Shown here one piece after another: positions 45,986-57,780 of a stretch of 64,000 bases of DNA. The stretch covers positions 533,687,071-533,751,070 of the forward strand of contig VDFB02193867.1 of NCBI GenBank assembly GCA_007258455.2, written 5' to 3'. The stretch comes from Sequoia sempervirens. Its lineage: Eukaryota; Streptophyta; Pinopsida; Cupressales; Cupressaceae. Positions within the stretch are counted from its first letter, which is position 1. Each line of letters opens with the position of its first letter. A model generated the notes under the pieces. The model was not told where the DNA came from. It saw nothing but the letters and a program-made list of their open reading frames with translations, and ran no database searches. A program made the translations under genes and the position numbers.

Positions 45986-46980
45986 AATACATTATTTTCT
46001 GATTTTAGAGTCCATCATCATCCTAGAATTAGTTTGCATTAACATTGAATTGCACTTTGCATTAGTTAATTTGCATTCTAGGGTTTTAAAATTTTGCATT
46101 AGTGAGAGTGCATATAGTTTTCACTTTTGCATTCTAAATCATTGAAAAACATCTGAAAACTACATATTCCTTTAGTATTCAGGTCATACATAATAAAAAG
46201 CATCCAAACCTATTGAAACTTTCTAAAAAATTTGAAAAAACCCTAATTGGGACTAATTCACAATTCTAGGTGACTTAGGCAAGTCCAAATTTTTCACTGT
46301 CTATTACAATGCTAAAAACCTCATTTTTTTGCTTCCTAGGCCTCCTAGTATCATATACTATAAGTCTAGAAAGTTTCAAGAACATTTTTTTCATGCATCT
46401 AGCTCAAAACCATCAATTTAGGGTAGTCATTTTTTGAAATATTTTGAATTACAAGCATCATTAGATTTGAAAAATGTTCACATTTATGAAATTTAACATA
46501 ACATGGCTAAAAGTACTTTTCACTTTTGCATACACAATGTTTTTGATAGATGGGGAAAAAATGTTTTGAATGGACCCGAAACCATGTACAACAGGTTTTG
46601 AATGGACCCAAAACCATCAGGACTTACAGGGGTCCTAGAACCACACCAAGATGAACAAGATGCACAAAGGATAAACTAAAATACAACCAGCAACAAACCA
46701 AGGACACAGCAAGACAACAACCAGCCAAAAGCCAGCAGGTTGCCAAGAAGAGCATCAAGAAATCACTTGAATCTTGCATACACAATGTTTTTATTCATAA
46801 AATTTTTCATAATTTTGATAAAATTACTTTTCATTCTTTGATATACATTGTTTGCATTCTTAAGGATTTGCAAACATTGGATAAAAGTGTTTTGCATATT
46901 TGGATATACATTGTTTACATTGCTGAAACATTGCATGAAATGTTTACATGTACTTTTCATTTTTTTTCAAACAATGTTAG
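45986..46980 (+). other. Y leader with local duplications
   Basis: Non-coding leader homologous to that of X in its first 450 bp. It contains a tandem duplication of gttttgaatggaccc...aaaccat near 46,563-46,616. From 46,776 on, three loosely repeated blocks are each marked by atacattgttt or atacacaatgttt. Confidence 0.55.
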
Positions 46981-46989
46981 TATCTTACA

Positions 46990-47640
46990 TATTTAGACAT
47001 GTTAAGAAATATTTCCTACCCCCTCCCTATGAGAGTGTTTTAGTGAAAAAGAATACAACCTTGGACATTCCTAATGATCATATTTGTTCCTCTCCTAATA
47101 TATCTCCTATTGGTGATGAAGATATTTTGGTAGAAGAACCAATCAATGAGAATTTTGAGAATCCTAGTTGTTTCTCCCCCCTTTCCTCTCTTAGTGGACA
47201 AGAAATTAATGAACAATACAAAAACAACCATAGGTACTCATGATAATAACATTTGATATTCTCGTAGTATCTCTCCTAGTAGTGAAGTAGATACTTTGAT
47301 GTTAGAAAGCACAATTGATGAAGATCATGAGTTTCTTATTTTTCCACCTTCACCTAGTGAAACCCTTATTAATCAAGACAATTCAACCATTGATCATTCC
47401 CCTACTTGCAATGAGGTCATTTTGGAAGAACCAATACTTGAATGTCAAGAAGATTTGGCTTGTATTTCTCCTAAAAAATCTCCTCCGAGAGAGAATATCA
47501 TGGTGCAAGACAATGTGAACATTAACACATATCCTTCAAACACTAAACCTTCCTTGGGTGAAGAGAATAAAGTGCCATTAGAATCCCCTTCACTAAAAGT
47601 CATGCAAATAAAGGAAAGATTCTTGAGGTTATCATGACAC
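46990..47640 (+). pseudogene. Y gag-like coding region, unrecognised
   Basis: Two open stretches in different frames, one ending at 47,240 and one at 47,296-47,634. Both are hydrophilic and rich in Ser, Pro, Asp, Glu and Asn, with repeated phrases such as ILVEEPINEN and ILEEPILECQED that suggest an internal duplication. No capsid motif, zinc knuckle or catalytic residue was recognised. Position after the leader and before the protease suggests the gag region of the element. It could equally be an accessory or spacer segment. Confidence 0.45.
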
Positions 47641-47799
47641 AAGTGGGAGCACTTTTAATTTGTGAGCTTCCTAAGCAACCTCCCATTAGTCAATCAAACA
47701 AAAACTAAGAGATGTCTTGAAATCCATGATGCAATCTAATAATAACAATGTTTTGCAGCCGCTAAGTTGTAACTTAGTGACTCAAAAATCTAGGGGACC

Positions 47800-50320
47800 A
47801 CACAACACTCCTACTCCATTACATTTTCTTCCACATAGTGTGTTGACTTTCTCTTTGTGGTATATTGTCCTTGATGACAAAACTGATTGGTGATTGGAAT
47901 TATGATACTTGGTGCTCTTTGTATTTAGTTTGGCATATTTAGTACTTTGTGGACCATTATTTGGATTGATGCATTTGGGTGCATTTGTTTATCATATTTT
48001 GAGGTATTGATAATGTTGAGCTTCATGTGCAAATAAAAGTTATTTTTCCTATTCAGGTGGCATTGGATTTTAGATGATATTTTTTCTATTTAGGTGGCAT
48101 TGGTTTTTAGGTGATATCATGGAACAGTTGATTTCATTTGACAGATTGGCAGTTCTTTATTGTACATTAGGTATATTATCTCAATTGCTCATTATCAGGT
48201 TGATCATGGCATCATGGACAAGATTCTTATCATGTTGATCATGGAATCATGGAAAAGATTCATTTGATTAGGTCTTCATGGCATTATATTGGTGATCTTC
48301 ATGGTTGTCTCATAATTCTTTGGTATCCATAGTTATGATATATTATTTGGTACATGGCATTTTGGGTTGGAATTTTATTAATGCTCTTCTTGATATTTGA
48401 GTTTGATATTTCATTTGGCATCATTGGTTTATATACACTCTTCAATTGGTTTTGTTATTTCTTCTCTTCATGGCCAAATTATTTTGCTGCATATGTTTAC
48501 TTTCTATACATATAGCTTCACAAGGGTTATTGCATTATACATAAGATGGAGATTATTGCTTAAAATGTTTATATCGATACACAATATATGTATTGTGATA
48601 GGGTATTATTCTGTTGTATCCCACCTTACATATTGTATATATGTATTTAGTTGGTCATTGGGCTTTATATGACCTCGGCCTAAATGATGAATTGGTCTTG
48701 ACTTATTTGGGATAGTTGATCATATGAATTATTATGTTTATTTGGCAGCTGACAGGGTATTATCACTATATAGTTGTGAGCTCATGTGGACTTTGAACAA
48801 CATTATCATTTTATTATATTCTTGTCGCTTGGTGACATGGACAGTTGGCATGTGATTTATTGTAACTCACATGGACTTTGACATGGAATATCATTATATC
48901 GGTTTCTTGGACCTCAAATTCATTACATTGCAATTTATCGATTTCAAAAATCATGTGTTATGATTTGGTGCTAGATGAAAAGTGGAAATAGGGAAAAATG
49001 AATGCTTTTTTTATAGAACCCTAGCTACCATGATGAATTTTCAATTATACTTCAATTTCGATAAAGGAAGCATTTCAAGTTTGTTTTTTGGTATGATAGA
49101 AGATGGAGGTTGGCAGTTTCTTTGGTGGACTCTCCATGAGCTTGAAAATTTTCAAAGGTCTTCAACAACCTTTTCTGGTATTTGTTCTATTGTCTCTCAC
49201 TCTAACAGGTATTTGTCCTTGAATCTAGAAAAATCTTATAAGCATAATTGAATTTGGTTAAGGTTTATATGGTAAGTAGTTGATTAACCTGAGTTCATTC
49301 AAGGGTTTCATTTCTCTAGTGATATTCATTGACATATTATTGTATTTATGTGATTATATTTAAAAACCCTTGATGGGTATCATGATTAAAAACAAAAAAA
49401 CAACATTGTTCATAAAAAATCTGGTTATTGGATACAAGTTTTGAAAAAAATAACTGTTTGTAAATCATTGTATAAATTATTGGAAAAATCATATGACACG
49501 GTGATGAGACTTGATATAGTCTGAATAGTATATTGATTAACATTGTGATATCATTCTAAAAAGCAAAGAAGAGGGGTTTATATTGACTTGTATCTCTGAT
49601 TTGATCACAAATATTTCATGAAATTATTTTGTACTATTTCATTCAGTACACATTTAGTGGGCATTGTTGAAAATCATACATTATTATCTAAAACTCTAAA
49701 ACAGAGGAGTTGATGCTCCTATGAAGTTGGTGCTTTAGAAATCGTTATTGGAGTTGGTGCTCTTTTGAATGAATAAAAATATCAATTGGCAAGTGGTTTT
49801 TTATACCCCAAGAGGGTTTTTCCACTCAGGAAATCTTTGTGTTATGTGATGTGTTTTTTCTCTCATTTAGTTTCATGTTAATGTGCTCATTTAGTTGGTC
49901 AATGCTCTGATACATTGAGTTTGTTCAAAAGATTAATGTCAATTTGTTCAAGTCTGTAATGCAAAGTAAATTGTGCAAATCTAATCATTAAAATTACTTC
50001 ATAAAGCAAGTTGAAATCTGCATTTTATACTCCATATGTGAATGCTTAAAATTATGTCAAAAGTAAAGCAATGTTATATTTTGTGGAGTCTTTAAGTTCT
50101 ATTTTGAAAAGAACGAAAAGATTGTTCATAAAGCTTAATTGAACATATCATATGATGCTTTAAATATATGTGTTAAATGTTAAGTCAAGTCTTAAGTTGC
50201 AGTCACATAAACAAAGTTGCATTGAGTTAAAGGTCAAAAGTTTAACTTGTGCTTTAAGAGTTAAAATTTGCATCACTCTGATTCACCCCTCCCCCTCTCA
50301 GAGTGAATCCACTTCCAACA
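47800..50320 (+). mobile_element. Copia-like 3' fragment inside Y (approximate left end)
   Basis: The right end is a clear Copia-style LTR (49,665-50,320). The preceding 1.8 kb has no recognisable pol domain and is taken as 3' untranslated or decayed internal sequence; its left limit is a guess. Homology to X resumes right after 50,320 (linker region), which shows that this block interrupts Y. Confidence 0.45.
49665..50320 (+). repeat. Copia-like LTR
   Basis: Begins TGTTGAAAATC and ends TTCCAACA. It is preceded by TTTAGTGGGCAT, a plausible PPT of the AAGTGGGAGAT kind. It includes agagggtttttccact...aaatctttgtgtt and gattcacccctccccctctc, phrases typical of plant Copia LTRs. No PBS follows, so it is a 3' or solo LTR. 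The flanks (tagtgggcat / tagtgtgcct) are similar but not a clean duplication. Confidence 0.65.
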
Positions 50321-50329
50321 TAGTGTGCC

Positions 50330-50930
50330 TAGTGTTAAATATCTTAAGAAGAATCCTGCTAATATATCTATATGGAAACTTGTTCAACTATCACCTACAG
50401 TCAAATTTCTATTTTATGAAATGTTACAAATATAGAAGGAGGAGATCCAATCTTAGATAAAATCAAATAATATAACATCCTCTTCTCATCCCATGACATT
50501 CACCCAATCAGAAATCACATTCTCTAAGCATGAATTACCCTCACTCTAGATTCAAAACAAGAATGATCCCTTGATGATAAAGGTGATCATTAACAAAGCT
50601 TTAATTGGGCATACCCTCATAGATAATGGATTAGAAATTAATATTTGTAGCCTGGACCTCCTACACAAACTTGGTCTAGACGAAAAGCTCATCCAACTTA
50701 ATGATGTTCATATTTGTGGCTTTGAAAAGTTTGATCACATTACCTATTGAGGTCGGACTTGTAATGTTTCCTGCCTCTAACATATCATGCAAGGACCCCT
50801 TGCATACACTCTTCTCCTAGGGAGACCATGGATTCATGCTATGAAGGGAGTGCCCTCCACTCTTCACCGTACAATGAAATTTGAGTACAATAACAAGATA
50901 TACATAGTTGACATAGATGAGTGAAGCTAT
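50330..50930 (+). pseudogene. Y gag-protease linker and aspartic protease
   Basis: The linker at 50,330-50,440 resembles that of X (aagaatcctgctaatatatctatatgg against aagaatactcctacaaagatatctctatgg, cut by indels). The protease from about 50,560 reads KNDPLMIKVIINKALIGHTL, then IDNGLEINICSLDLLHKLGL. The catalytic Asp is kept (IDNG, about 50,620), unlike in X. A frameshift near 50,750 leads to LLGRPWIHAMKGVPSTLHRT and MKFEYNNKIYIVDID. A retropepsin in an element that lacks RT is odd; it may have processed its own gag in particles built with helper proteins. Confidence 0.75.
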
Positions 50931-51660
50931 GATTCAACTGATCACAACATTTCCAATCCCCCTAATTCTTTTATTCATAAATAAAAAATTGAACCTATAC
51001 AAGTTGATCCTATCTCTTCACCTACAACAAAACTCTTTCATGATAATTGGGGGTCGTTAGATTCTACACCTCTTTTCAATAAAGTTTCCAACATCTCACC
51101 CTCATGGTCCAAAGAGTCATATACAAACGATTCATTTTCAAACACAAGTTCTCGTAGTGATTGGGGTTTCACACTTACCTTTAGGGGAGAGTACGAAATA
51201 TCACAATATAAACAAACACAACCTTTTGTTTCACTCGCTCCACTTGATTCTACAAAATCACCCCATGGTGGTGATGGGGGCTATATAAATCCCATCCATC
51301 ATGGAGAAAAGATGCATAGCATTAAATAGGACTTTTGTTCTTGTAAAGAAACCAATCCTTCGCAAAAGCATAAACCCCTTTCATCTAACTTGGAAGATTG
51401 TTATGGTATCAGATATAATCTCCCTCGTACACATGGATGCAATGCACACATGAAGAAAACTGACATATCATACTCTTTCAATAAATATTTAGGGCTATGT
51501 CCCTTATCTCCAGTTTCATCTAAAGCTCTAAACAACAAAATTAAACATCTCGAGTGTGGTGCTCTTCCTTGTGTTGGAGAACCTAATCCCTCTACCTGAT
51601 AGTTACTTTTATCCATTCTAGGCTCACCTTTGTCTTACACTAAGTGGAGGAAAAAGGTTA
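50931..51660 (+). pseudogene. Y post-protease coding remnant
   Basis: Broken frames following the protease, including 51,390-51,596 (NNKIKHLECGALPCVGEPN). The region corresponds in position to the G-patch and spacer of X, but no G-patch is recognisable. The stretch ends in stops, and RT does not follow. Confidence 0.4.
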
Positions 51661-52874
51661 AGTAGCCATGTCCTCATATGTCACTTGTCATTGTCTCTTT
51701 TGAATAGTTGTTAACCTTTCATGAACATATAAGAGCAATCTTGAGATGTGGACGACATGCCTTAAGTTGGCTTGCACATGACATACTTATTCATGATGTA
51801 GCTCAACTCAGAAACATATGACTTGGCATAAGGGATTTCCAAGTTGGCTCTCATTATTTTCTTCTTGTTTGCATTTTTCATTTGCTACTTTAAATTAATT
51901 TCTCACCGTACGGTGTGTAGCAATTCCTTTAAAGTGGGGGCATATATTGGCATTATTCATTTTACATTTTTCTTTTTTCTTGGTTCTTAGTGCAGCCTTG
52001 TTACTTCATACAATGCATTTTTTCACTTTGTAGATGATATTGGGTGTGATATATTTCATGAGTGTGATCTATCTTAGCATATTATAGTCCTCTTGGTGGC
52101 TTAATGCGACACACTACATCCCCTAAGTTGAAAATTTTCTATCCTTTGATTGGTCCTCTCTTGGAGACATTAGACACAATGTTTCCTAAGTTAAAGACCT
52201 CACATGAACTAAGCAAAACTCCATTGAAAATCCTTTGCATGTTGAACATTTTGCATTTGTTGTATGGGCACTTGGCATAATACAACTTGCATGCCTTTGG
52301 TGCCATTACAATTGTTTGTGAATTCTAAGCATACAAAGCTTTGCTTGTCTCATGAAGCTCAAAATGCCATTTTCTTTTGTGGCACCTTATTAAAGTTATC
52401 AAGAGGTATAACTTTGGTATGGTTGAGTGGCAAGCCCATTCCAAGGCATGAGATTTCCCCATAGCAACCTATGTGTGTGTGAGTGCATACCATCCATGAG
52501 TGTATGTGCCACATTTTAAGGACTTCTCACCTGGTGCACAACCAACTATTTTGTCACCTCAGAGTGAGTATGCATTTTTGGACAAAAAACCTAGATTTGA
52601 TCCACAATGTGTTGGACAAACGGTCGAAGCTTGATCCACCTTTTCATTTTCACTTTTCTCTTCCTTCTAGTTCTTTCCATTGCATGATCACATATCTTGT
52701 TTCGTTGCAAATCATTCACCCTTGTGCGTGTCCTCTTGTACTTATGCTTGTTTGACTTAGGATCTTGGATCTTGGGGGCTTGACCAATGCCTTGATCTTT
52801 ATCTTTCTCATTGGTACAAATGGAACCCTCTTGAATGTCTACTTTAGTGTGAGTTTCAAGAAAGTTCATCATCT
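51661..52874 (+). other. Y 3' region
   Basis: Non-coding as far as can be seen; RT, RNase H and integrase, expected here, are missing. Small frames such as 52,264-52,461 have no recognisable domain. Confidence 0.5.
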
Positions 52875-52893
52875 CACTAAAGTGGGGGCTAAC
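52875..52893 (+). other. Y polypurine tract
   Basis: cactaaagtgggggctaac immediately before the TGTGGACAC start of LTR C; purine-rich core AAAGTGGGGG. Confidence 0.75.
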
Positions 52894-54593
52894 TGTGGAC
52901 ACGGAAAAAGTATCCCTTTTTGCTTGCTTAATATGGGAGTAATTAATAACAAATTGGACTTAATGAGGCCTTGATTTAGTGTTGTGAGGTGTTTTAAACA
53001 TCCACACTAGGTCTTGGACCCTTGCAAACTGAATAAAATTTATTTAACGATGTCTTGTGAAGGTTTTGTAAAGTGTTGTAAAATAATTTCACACCTCTCT
53101 AGACTTAATGGACCCATCTTTCCCTAATTCAATGTTGCGAAATGTGTTTAATGCAATTCTCAAATTAATCTAGAAGGCTTGTGAATTAAACTTAACTCTA
53201 ATCTAGTGTTGTAATGTGTCTTACACATTCACATTGGATGTTGTGCCTTTCTAGGCTATGTGGACCTCATTTTAATGATGTAAAGTGCATTTAATCACAC
53301 TTTTACATTGAAATTTGTGTCTATAGCCCTAATTACTCTTTGAAAAATCATTAATAGGCCCCTATGGCCCCATATTGTGCATACAAAGGCTTATTTTGAT
53401 CAAGGACCTGATGAAATCATCATATAAACTTGATTTATTCACACCCCAAGCATCCAATTGGAAAAATAACCCCTATGGGGCCAAGTCGCCCATTTGGATG
53501 AATTAGTCTCATCCAGGTGGGACTAAGTCACCCAACTTAGTGACTTAGTCATTTTTGGATTATTTTTGAGGTTCAGGTGGGAAAAATTGGAATTTAAGTT
53601 TATTTTTCCTTCATTTCATACTTGGGGATCAAATTAATGGGAAAATTAGGTAGGTTTCCTATAAATAAAAGCCTCTAAACCCTAATTCATAATGCATTCA
53701 TCATTCATCTTCCATTTCAAGTCAAGCAAGTTAGGGTTTTAGCATTCTCAATCATTAAGATAGATTTTCAGACATTCAAGGGAAGATTCTTCATCTTTTG
53801 TTAAAAAAATCAAGATCTACCATCATGGAAAGTCTCCAACTCCATTGCTTCATGATTCATTATCTTATTAAACCAAAATGATTTATTATCTTAGGTATCT
53901 TGAAGAATTATAAATCATTGAAGATTAGGTTGAGGAATCATTGAAGACATCTCCTTGTTTGCAAAGCCAAAATATCCACTAAAAGTCACTTTCAGGCCCA
54001 AAAATTAGAGTTTCATAAGCGGACACCTATCAAGAACTGAAGTGCATACCGAGGGCTTCTGTTTCCACTTTTGGATTTGTAGAAATTCAGAAGAGAACTA
54101 AGTTTTCAATAGTGGTGACTTAGTCCCATTAAAAATTTTTTCAGAAGTTTCTAGAGTTTTGTATACCCATTTGGCCAAAACATGCTCCAGAGCAGTTTTT
54201 CCAGATCTAGGACTAAGTCACCCAGATTGGCACAAGTGTCCCAGTTAGCTTCTACAATAGGTTTTTTCAGGATTCTAGACCTTCATCCCATCCTTTTTTA
54301 GCCTCTAGGTGCACACCTTCAGTTTCATCAATTTTTGCTACAATCTACCTTCATTTCTAGGTTTTTTGCATATCACTATGTGTTTTCAAATAACTTGCAT
54401 ATCTTAGGTTTTTCATTAATATTCATATTTATTTTTTATTTTATTGCATTAGGAAATTGTATTTAGACATATTGCATCCATCCCTACATTAATATTGAAT
54501 GTATACATTACATTTTGGTCCATCTTTCTTCTTTTAGGTGAAAAACCCTACAAGTGCTAGAAAGCCATTATGTGCCAAAATATTTGTTTACAC
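52894..54593 (+). repeat. Y 3' LTR (copy C)
   Basis: 1,700 bp, collinear with copy B (TGTGGACAC...TTTACA). TATA box at 53,660-53,668. It lacks the ggggtttg hairpin, through a local deletion near 53,870, but keeps the gactaagtcac palindrome at about 53,521-53,551. Confidence 0.82.
53660..53668 (+). promoter_or_regulatory. TATA box of LTR C
   Basis: TATAAATAA, 766 nt from the LTR start, the same distance as in copy B. Confidence 0.6.
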
Positions 54594-54598
54594 TTATA
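54594..54598. repeat. Right target-site duplication of Y (CTTAT)
   Basis: Follows the LTR end TTTGTTTACA and is identical to 44,187-44,191. Confidence 0.8.
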
Positions 54599-54659
54599 AG
54601 CATAAATAATTAAGCATCAAATGATAAATATATATATAATTTTTGAGTACATGTCATCA

Positions 54660-56760
54660 AATATACAATGCTAGGGTGGCTTGTGGCTACTAGATCCCTT
54701 AGGATCTGGTGATTGAATTTTCCTAGATGCATTTTGTTGAGAGACGATAGTATGCAATCATGATCGTGAACTGATAAGAGCATCCAAAGGATGTTTTAGA
54801 CCCTATGCTCATCCAACAATCGTGATATCTCATCCAACGACCTCTAGATGCTCTCGTGCTATGTGTTCTCTATTTGACTGTAGCCTGGCTACCTTTGCAT
54901 GGAGTCTCTCAACCTCCTCTAGACCTCGAGATGATTGAATCTCCTCATAAGAAGCCTAGACTTTATCAACATCCCTACTAGCACCCTCATATGACCCTCT
55001 TAGTTTTACATAAGGCTCAAATAGCTATACGTTCTGCTCCATGATGGGTGGGGGATTAGCCTAATCGTTGACTGTCAAAGGCACTATCTCTATAGCAACC
55101 TATCTGTAGAGATCATGTAAATCTCTCACAACCCCTGCAACATAGAAATAATAAATATAATTAGTACACATCATGATATATATAATTAAAATCATAAGCA
55201 TTAACATAAACATAAGAATAATAAAAAATAAAATATCATCACCTAGATCCTTGTCAGCTATGTAAAGACAATCTCATCTTGTACAAGAGGCATGGAGGAT
55301 ATGCTAGCACGTGTTGTAGCTACTAACTATGATTTGGTAACACAACTGGGAGATGGATCTCCCCACTCATGGGCAATTGGACCCTCATTTTTTGTATCAC
55401 TTCCCTCACTCATTAGATGCTCCTCCTCCTCTTTCTCCTCCTCCTCCTCCTCTTCCTCATCCTCATCCTCATCCTCATCCCCCTTGTCCTCCTCCTCCTC
55501 TCCCTCATAATCAGGTTCTATCCCCTCATCATAATCCTCATTTATCTAATTTGCAAATAGATCTGATGCCCTGATCCATGTATCCTCATGGTTATCATCC
55601 TCATCCCTCTACTCTAGAAGTGGTCTTGTAAATCCTATAGGATGATCCATCAGGAATAGAGAAGTTGGTCGTGCTACTGCCCACCACTCCTTGTATGCAT
55701 CAATAGTAACAATGTCATTAGTGTCAAGATTTGTGTGCTCTCAATCACCAGATCTAGCATCATCCACTATCAGTCGCCTAGTATATCCTAGCCTCCAAGA
55801 ACTTTGTAATAATTTCTCGTAAAAGGAGCATTTTGTTGGTGGTACCTGTATCTAGCCAAACTTCCACATCACATGATCATAGTATAATGGTCTTACTATG
55901 TAATCATGCTTCCCTCGAAGAATCCTATCCATTTGCATCATCCTCAGCTATTGAGTATCATCTGGCCACTATGGTATCAGCTAGTATGGTATCCAAAGGA
56001 CCTTCTCTTGATATAGTTGATCAAATTGAACTCTCCAAATATGTAAATCTCCATACTACCATGACTTCCTCAAAGGATAACTAAATGCATGTGGATATCC
56101 TAGGGTCAATATAGATTAAAACCCTATCATCTTAGTGATGTGATATGCTTCAAGAACTAAACCTATAGTAGTGTACAATGTACCATTTTGTTGACCTCAT
56201 GGTATGCAATTTTCCTTAGATCATAATATAAATGTGCAAGGATAATGTGGCCCTAGGCATATATAGTCCTGTGGTACTCCATTTGTTTGATCATATGAAC
56301 ATAACCTCCATCTAAGTGTGCACCCTAGCCATCAGGGACGAGTACTAGTGCCACTGTGAAAATAATAATCTTTCTCAAGACTGGTGATCATGCATAGAGT
56401 AGCCATGCTAGATCAATATGTGGACCTACAATCTCCTCTCAAACCAGTCCTCCTAAGTAGTACCCTATATTTTATCGCATATTTGTGTACGTATTATCCC
56501 TTGTGAAGTGCATGATCTCTCACCTCAAATAGGAACTCGCAGGATGTGATGTACATCCTCTAGGGTGATCATCACTTCACTAGTGGGTAGGAGAAATGTG
56601 TAGGTATTGGCATCCTATCTCTTAGCAATCGCCATCAACATAGCATCATGGTACCTCATGGGAGACATGAGGTACACCCAATATAATCCAATCATCTGTA
56701 AAGTTTGAGTATCTTCTTCTGATAAAGTTGAGACTAGGTCTCGTAAGCGACATAATTTTA
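54660..56760 (-). pseudogene. Antisense extra ORF of X: PMD protein, broken
   Basis: Read on the minus strand, opposite to X gag-pol, between integrase (before Y) and the 3' LTR, exactly as in T1. The PMD signature is at about 56,635-56,515: MAIAKR, stop, DANTYTFLLPTSEVMITLED, VHHILRVPI, stop. It corresponds to ALAERWHSNTKTFHLP and EITVTPEDVYHILKIPV of T1. The two stops are TAG where TGG (Trp) is expected and TGA where CGA fits. After more broken domain sequence, a strongly acidic stretch (EGEEEEDKGDEDEDEDEDE, about 55,510-55,440) and a hydrophilic tail follow. No RGG stretch is present, unlike T1. Function in the element unknown. Confidence 0.72.
55423..55510. repeat. CTC/CAT trinucleotide-rich stretch
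   Basis: Plus-strand (ctc)n and (cat/cct)n repeats. They are the reverse of GAG/GAT codons for the Asp/Glu run of the PMD protein, not an independent gene. Confidence 0.8.
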
Positions 56761-56880
56761 TGTCACCGAGACGCTTTCATGACCAGGGTGGAATCTAACA
56801 AAAAAGAAAAAGCATCTCCTATAAGCATTCTAAAATCTTAAATATATACATCAAAAGTCAAAAATTTTGCTAAAGTTGTT

Positions 56881-57045
56881 ATAGGATACTTTTCTAAGGG
56901 TTCTAGAAACTTTATTCACTATTTGAGACACTTCACGAAGAAACAAGACACTTTGCAAAAAGGGGGGACACTTCACGAAAAAGTGGGACACTTTGTAAGA
57001 AAAGGGGACACTTTTTAGAAAAGGGATGCTTTGCATGTACTTTTC
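56881..57045. repeat. 20-bp minisatellite, about eight units
   Basis: The motif gacactt(t/c)...ggg starts at 56,927, 56,947, 56,967, 56,987 and 57,007, an exact 20-bp step. Weaker copies lie at 56,887, 56,907 and 57,027. It is located just upstream of the PMD ORF in its own reading direction. Confidence 0.8.
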
Positions 57046-57762
57046 TTTGAGGTCCTAAATCAACCTAGAAATACCTAAAAACATAAAATAAATTTGTAAG
57101 GACAAAGCTAAGGCACATCAACTCAACTAATGTTGCAACTCACCTCGAGCTACCTCAAATCTCAAAGGCATGTACTCTCATTGGCTTGAAATCTTCAATC
57201 ACTCTCCAACAAAGTCAAGCTGTAAGAAGGTGAAAGATAAAATTAGTTCAAGTTACTTCATTTTTTTCTCTTATGTATGTTAAAACTAGGTTTTGACTAT
57301 ATTAGGGTAAAAAACATTTTTTTCCTTCAAACTAGCATATTTGGGGCTAGCAAACTCTATTTTTTATACCATTTGTTGCTTTGGAATAGTGATTATGCTC
57401 CTATCCTCATCACATGTCTATCATTATGTGTTATGTTACATGGAAATACCCTATGATACAACTTATCTAATTCAATGTGGCTAGATTTCTACCTTGATTC
57501 TGCCTCCATAAAGTAGGTAGAATCAAGCGAGGGCATACATCTACCCTCAACTTTTATTTCTATGAGAAGTTAGATAAGAGGATTTTGGAACGACTAATGA
57601 CTTAGTCTTGTAGGATGTGATTCCTAAAATTATGGTTTTGCAGATGGCTATAGTGGGGGATTCACTCTCCCATATTGTCAATCGATATGAGTATCCTTTT
57701 ATGAAATGAAGTTGATTGTTTGGATTCCTTTAGCTTGCATATGTACGTAGAGTCATATGGCC
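57046..57762. other. X 3' untranslated region
   Basis: No gene recognised. It leads into the PPT at 57,763. Confidence 0.5.
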
Positions 57763-57780
57763 GCTAAAGAGAGGGCTAAA
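57763..57780 (+). other. X polypurine tract
   Basis: gctaaagagagggctaaa directly before TGTGGCAAC; shows that LTR F is a 3' LTR on the plus strand. Confidence 0.75.

Larger units (their letters stand above)
44192..54593 (+). mobile_element. Non-autonomous gypsy-type LTR element Y (about 10.4 kb) inserted in X
   Basis: LTR B, PBS, leader, gag-like frames, protease, PPT and LTR C, flanked by a perfect 5-bp duplication CTTAT. The protease and linker are of the same kind as in T1 and X. No RT, RNase H or integrase is seen between the protease (to about 50,925) and the PPT (52,875), so it must have depended on a relative for replication, or it lost pol later. A Copia piece ending in an LTR at 49,665-50,320 lies between gag and protease. 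TATA boxes in its two LTRs are both exactly 766 nt from the LTR start. Confidence 0.78.

Noticed and set aside
36930..54593. Copies A, B and C as a tandem LTR-body-LTR-body-LTR array
   Set aside because: B and C are bracketed by perfect CTTAT duplications and B has no PPT before it, so B-C is one separate insertion (Y).
55353..55574. Plus-strand Pro/His-rich and Ser-rich frames
   Set aside because: Shadows of the GAG/GAT run encoding the acidic tail of the antisense PMD protein.
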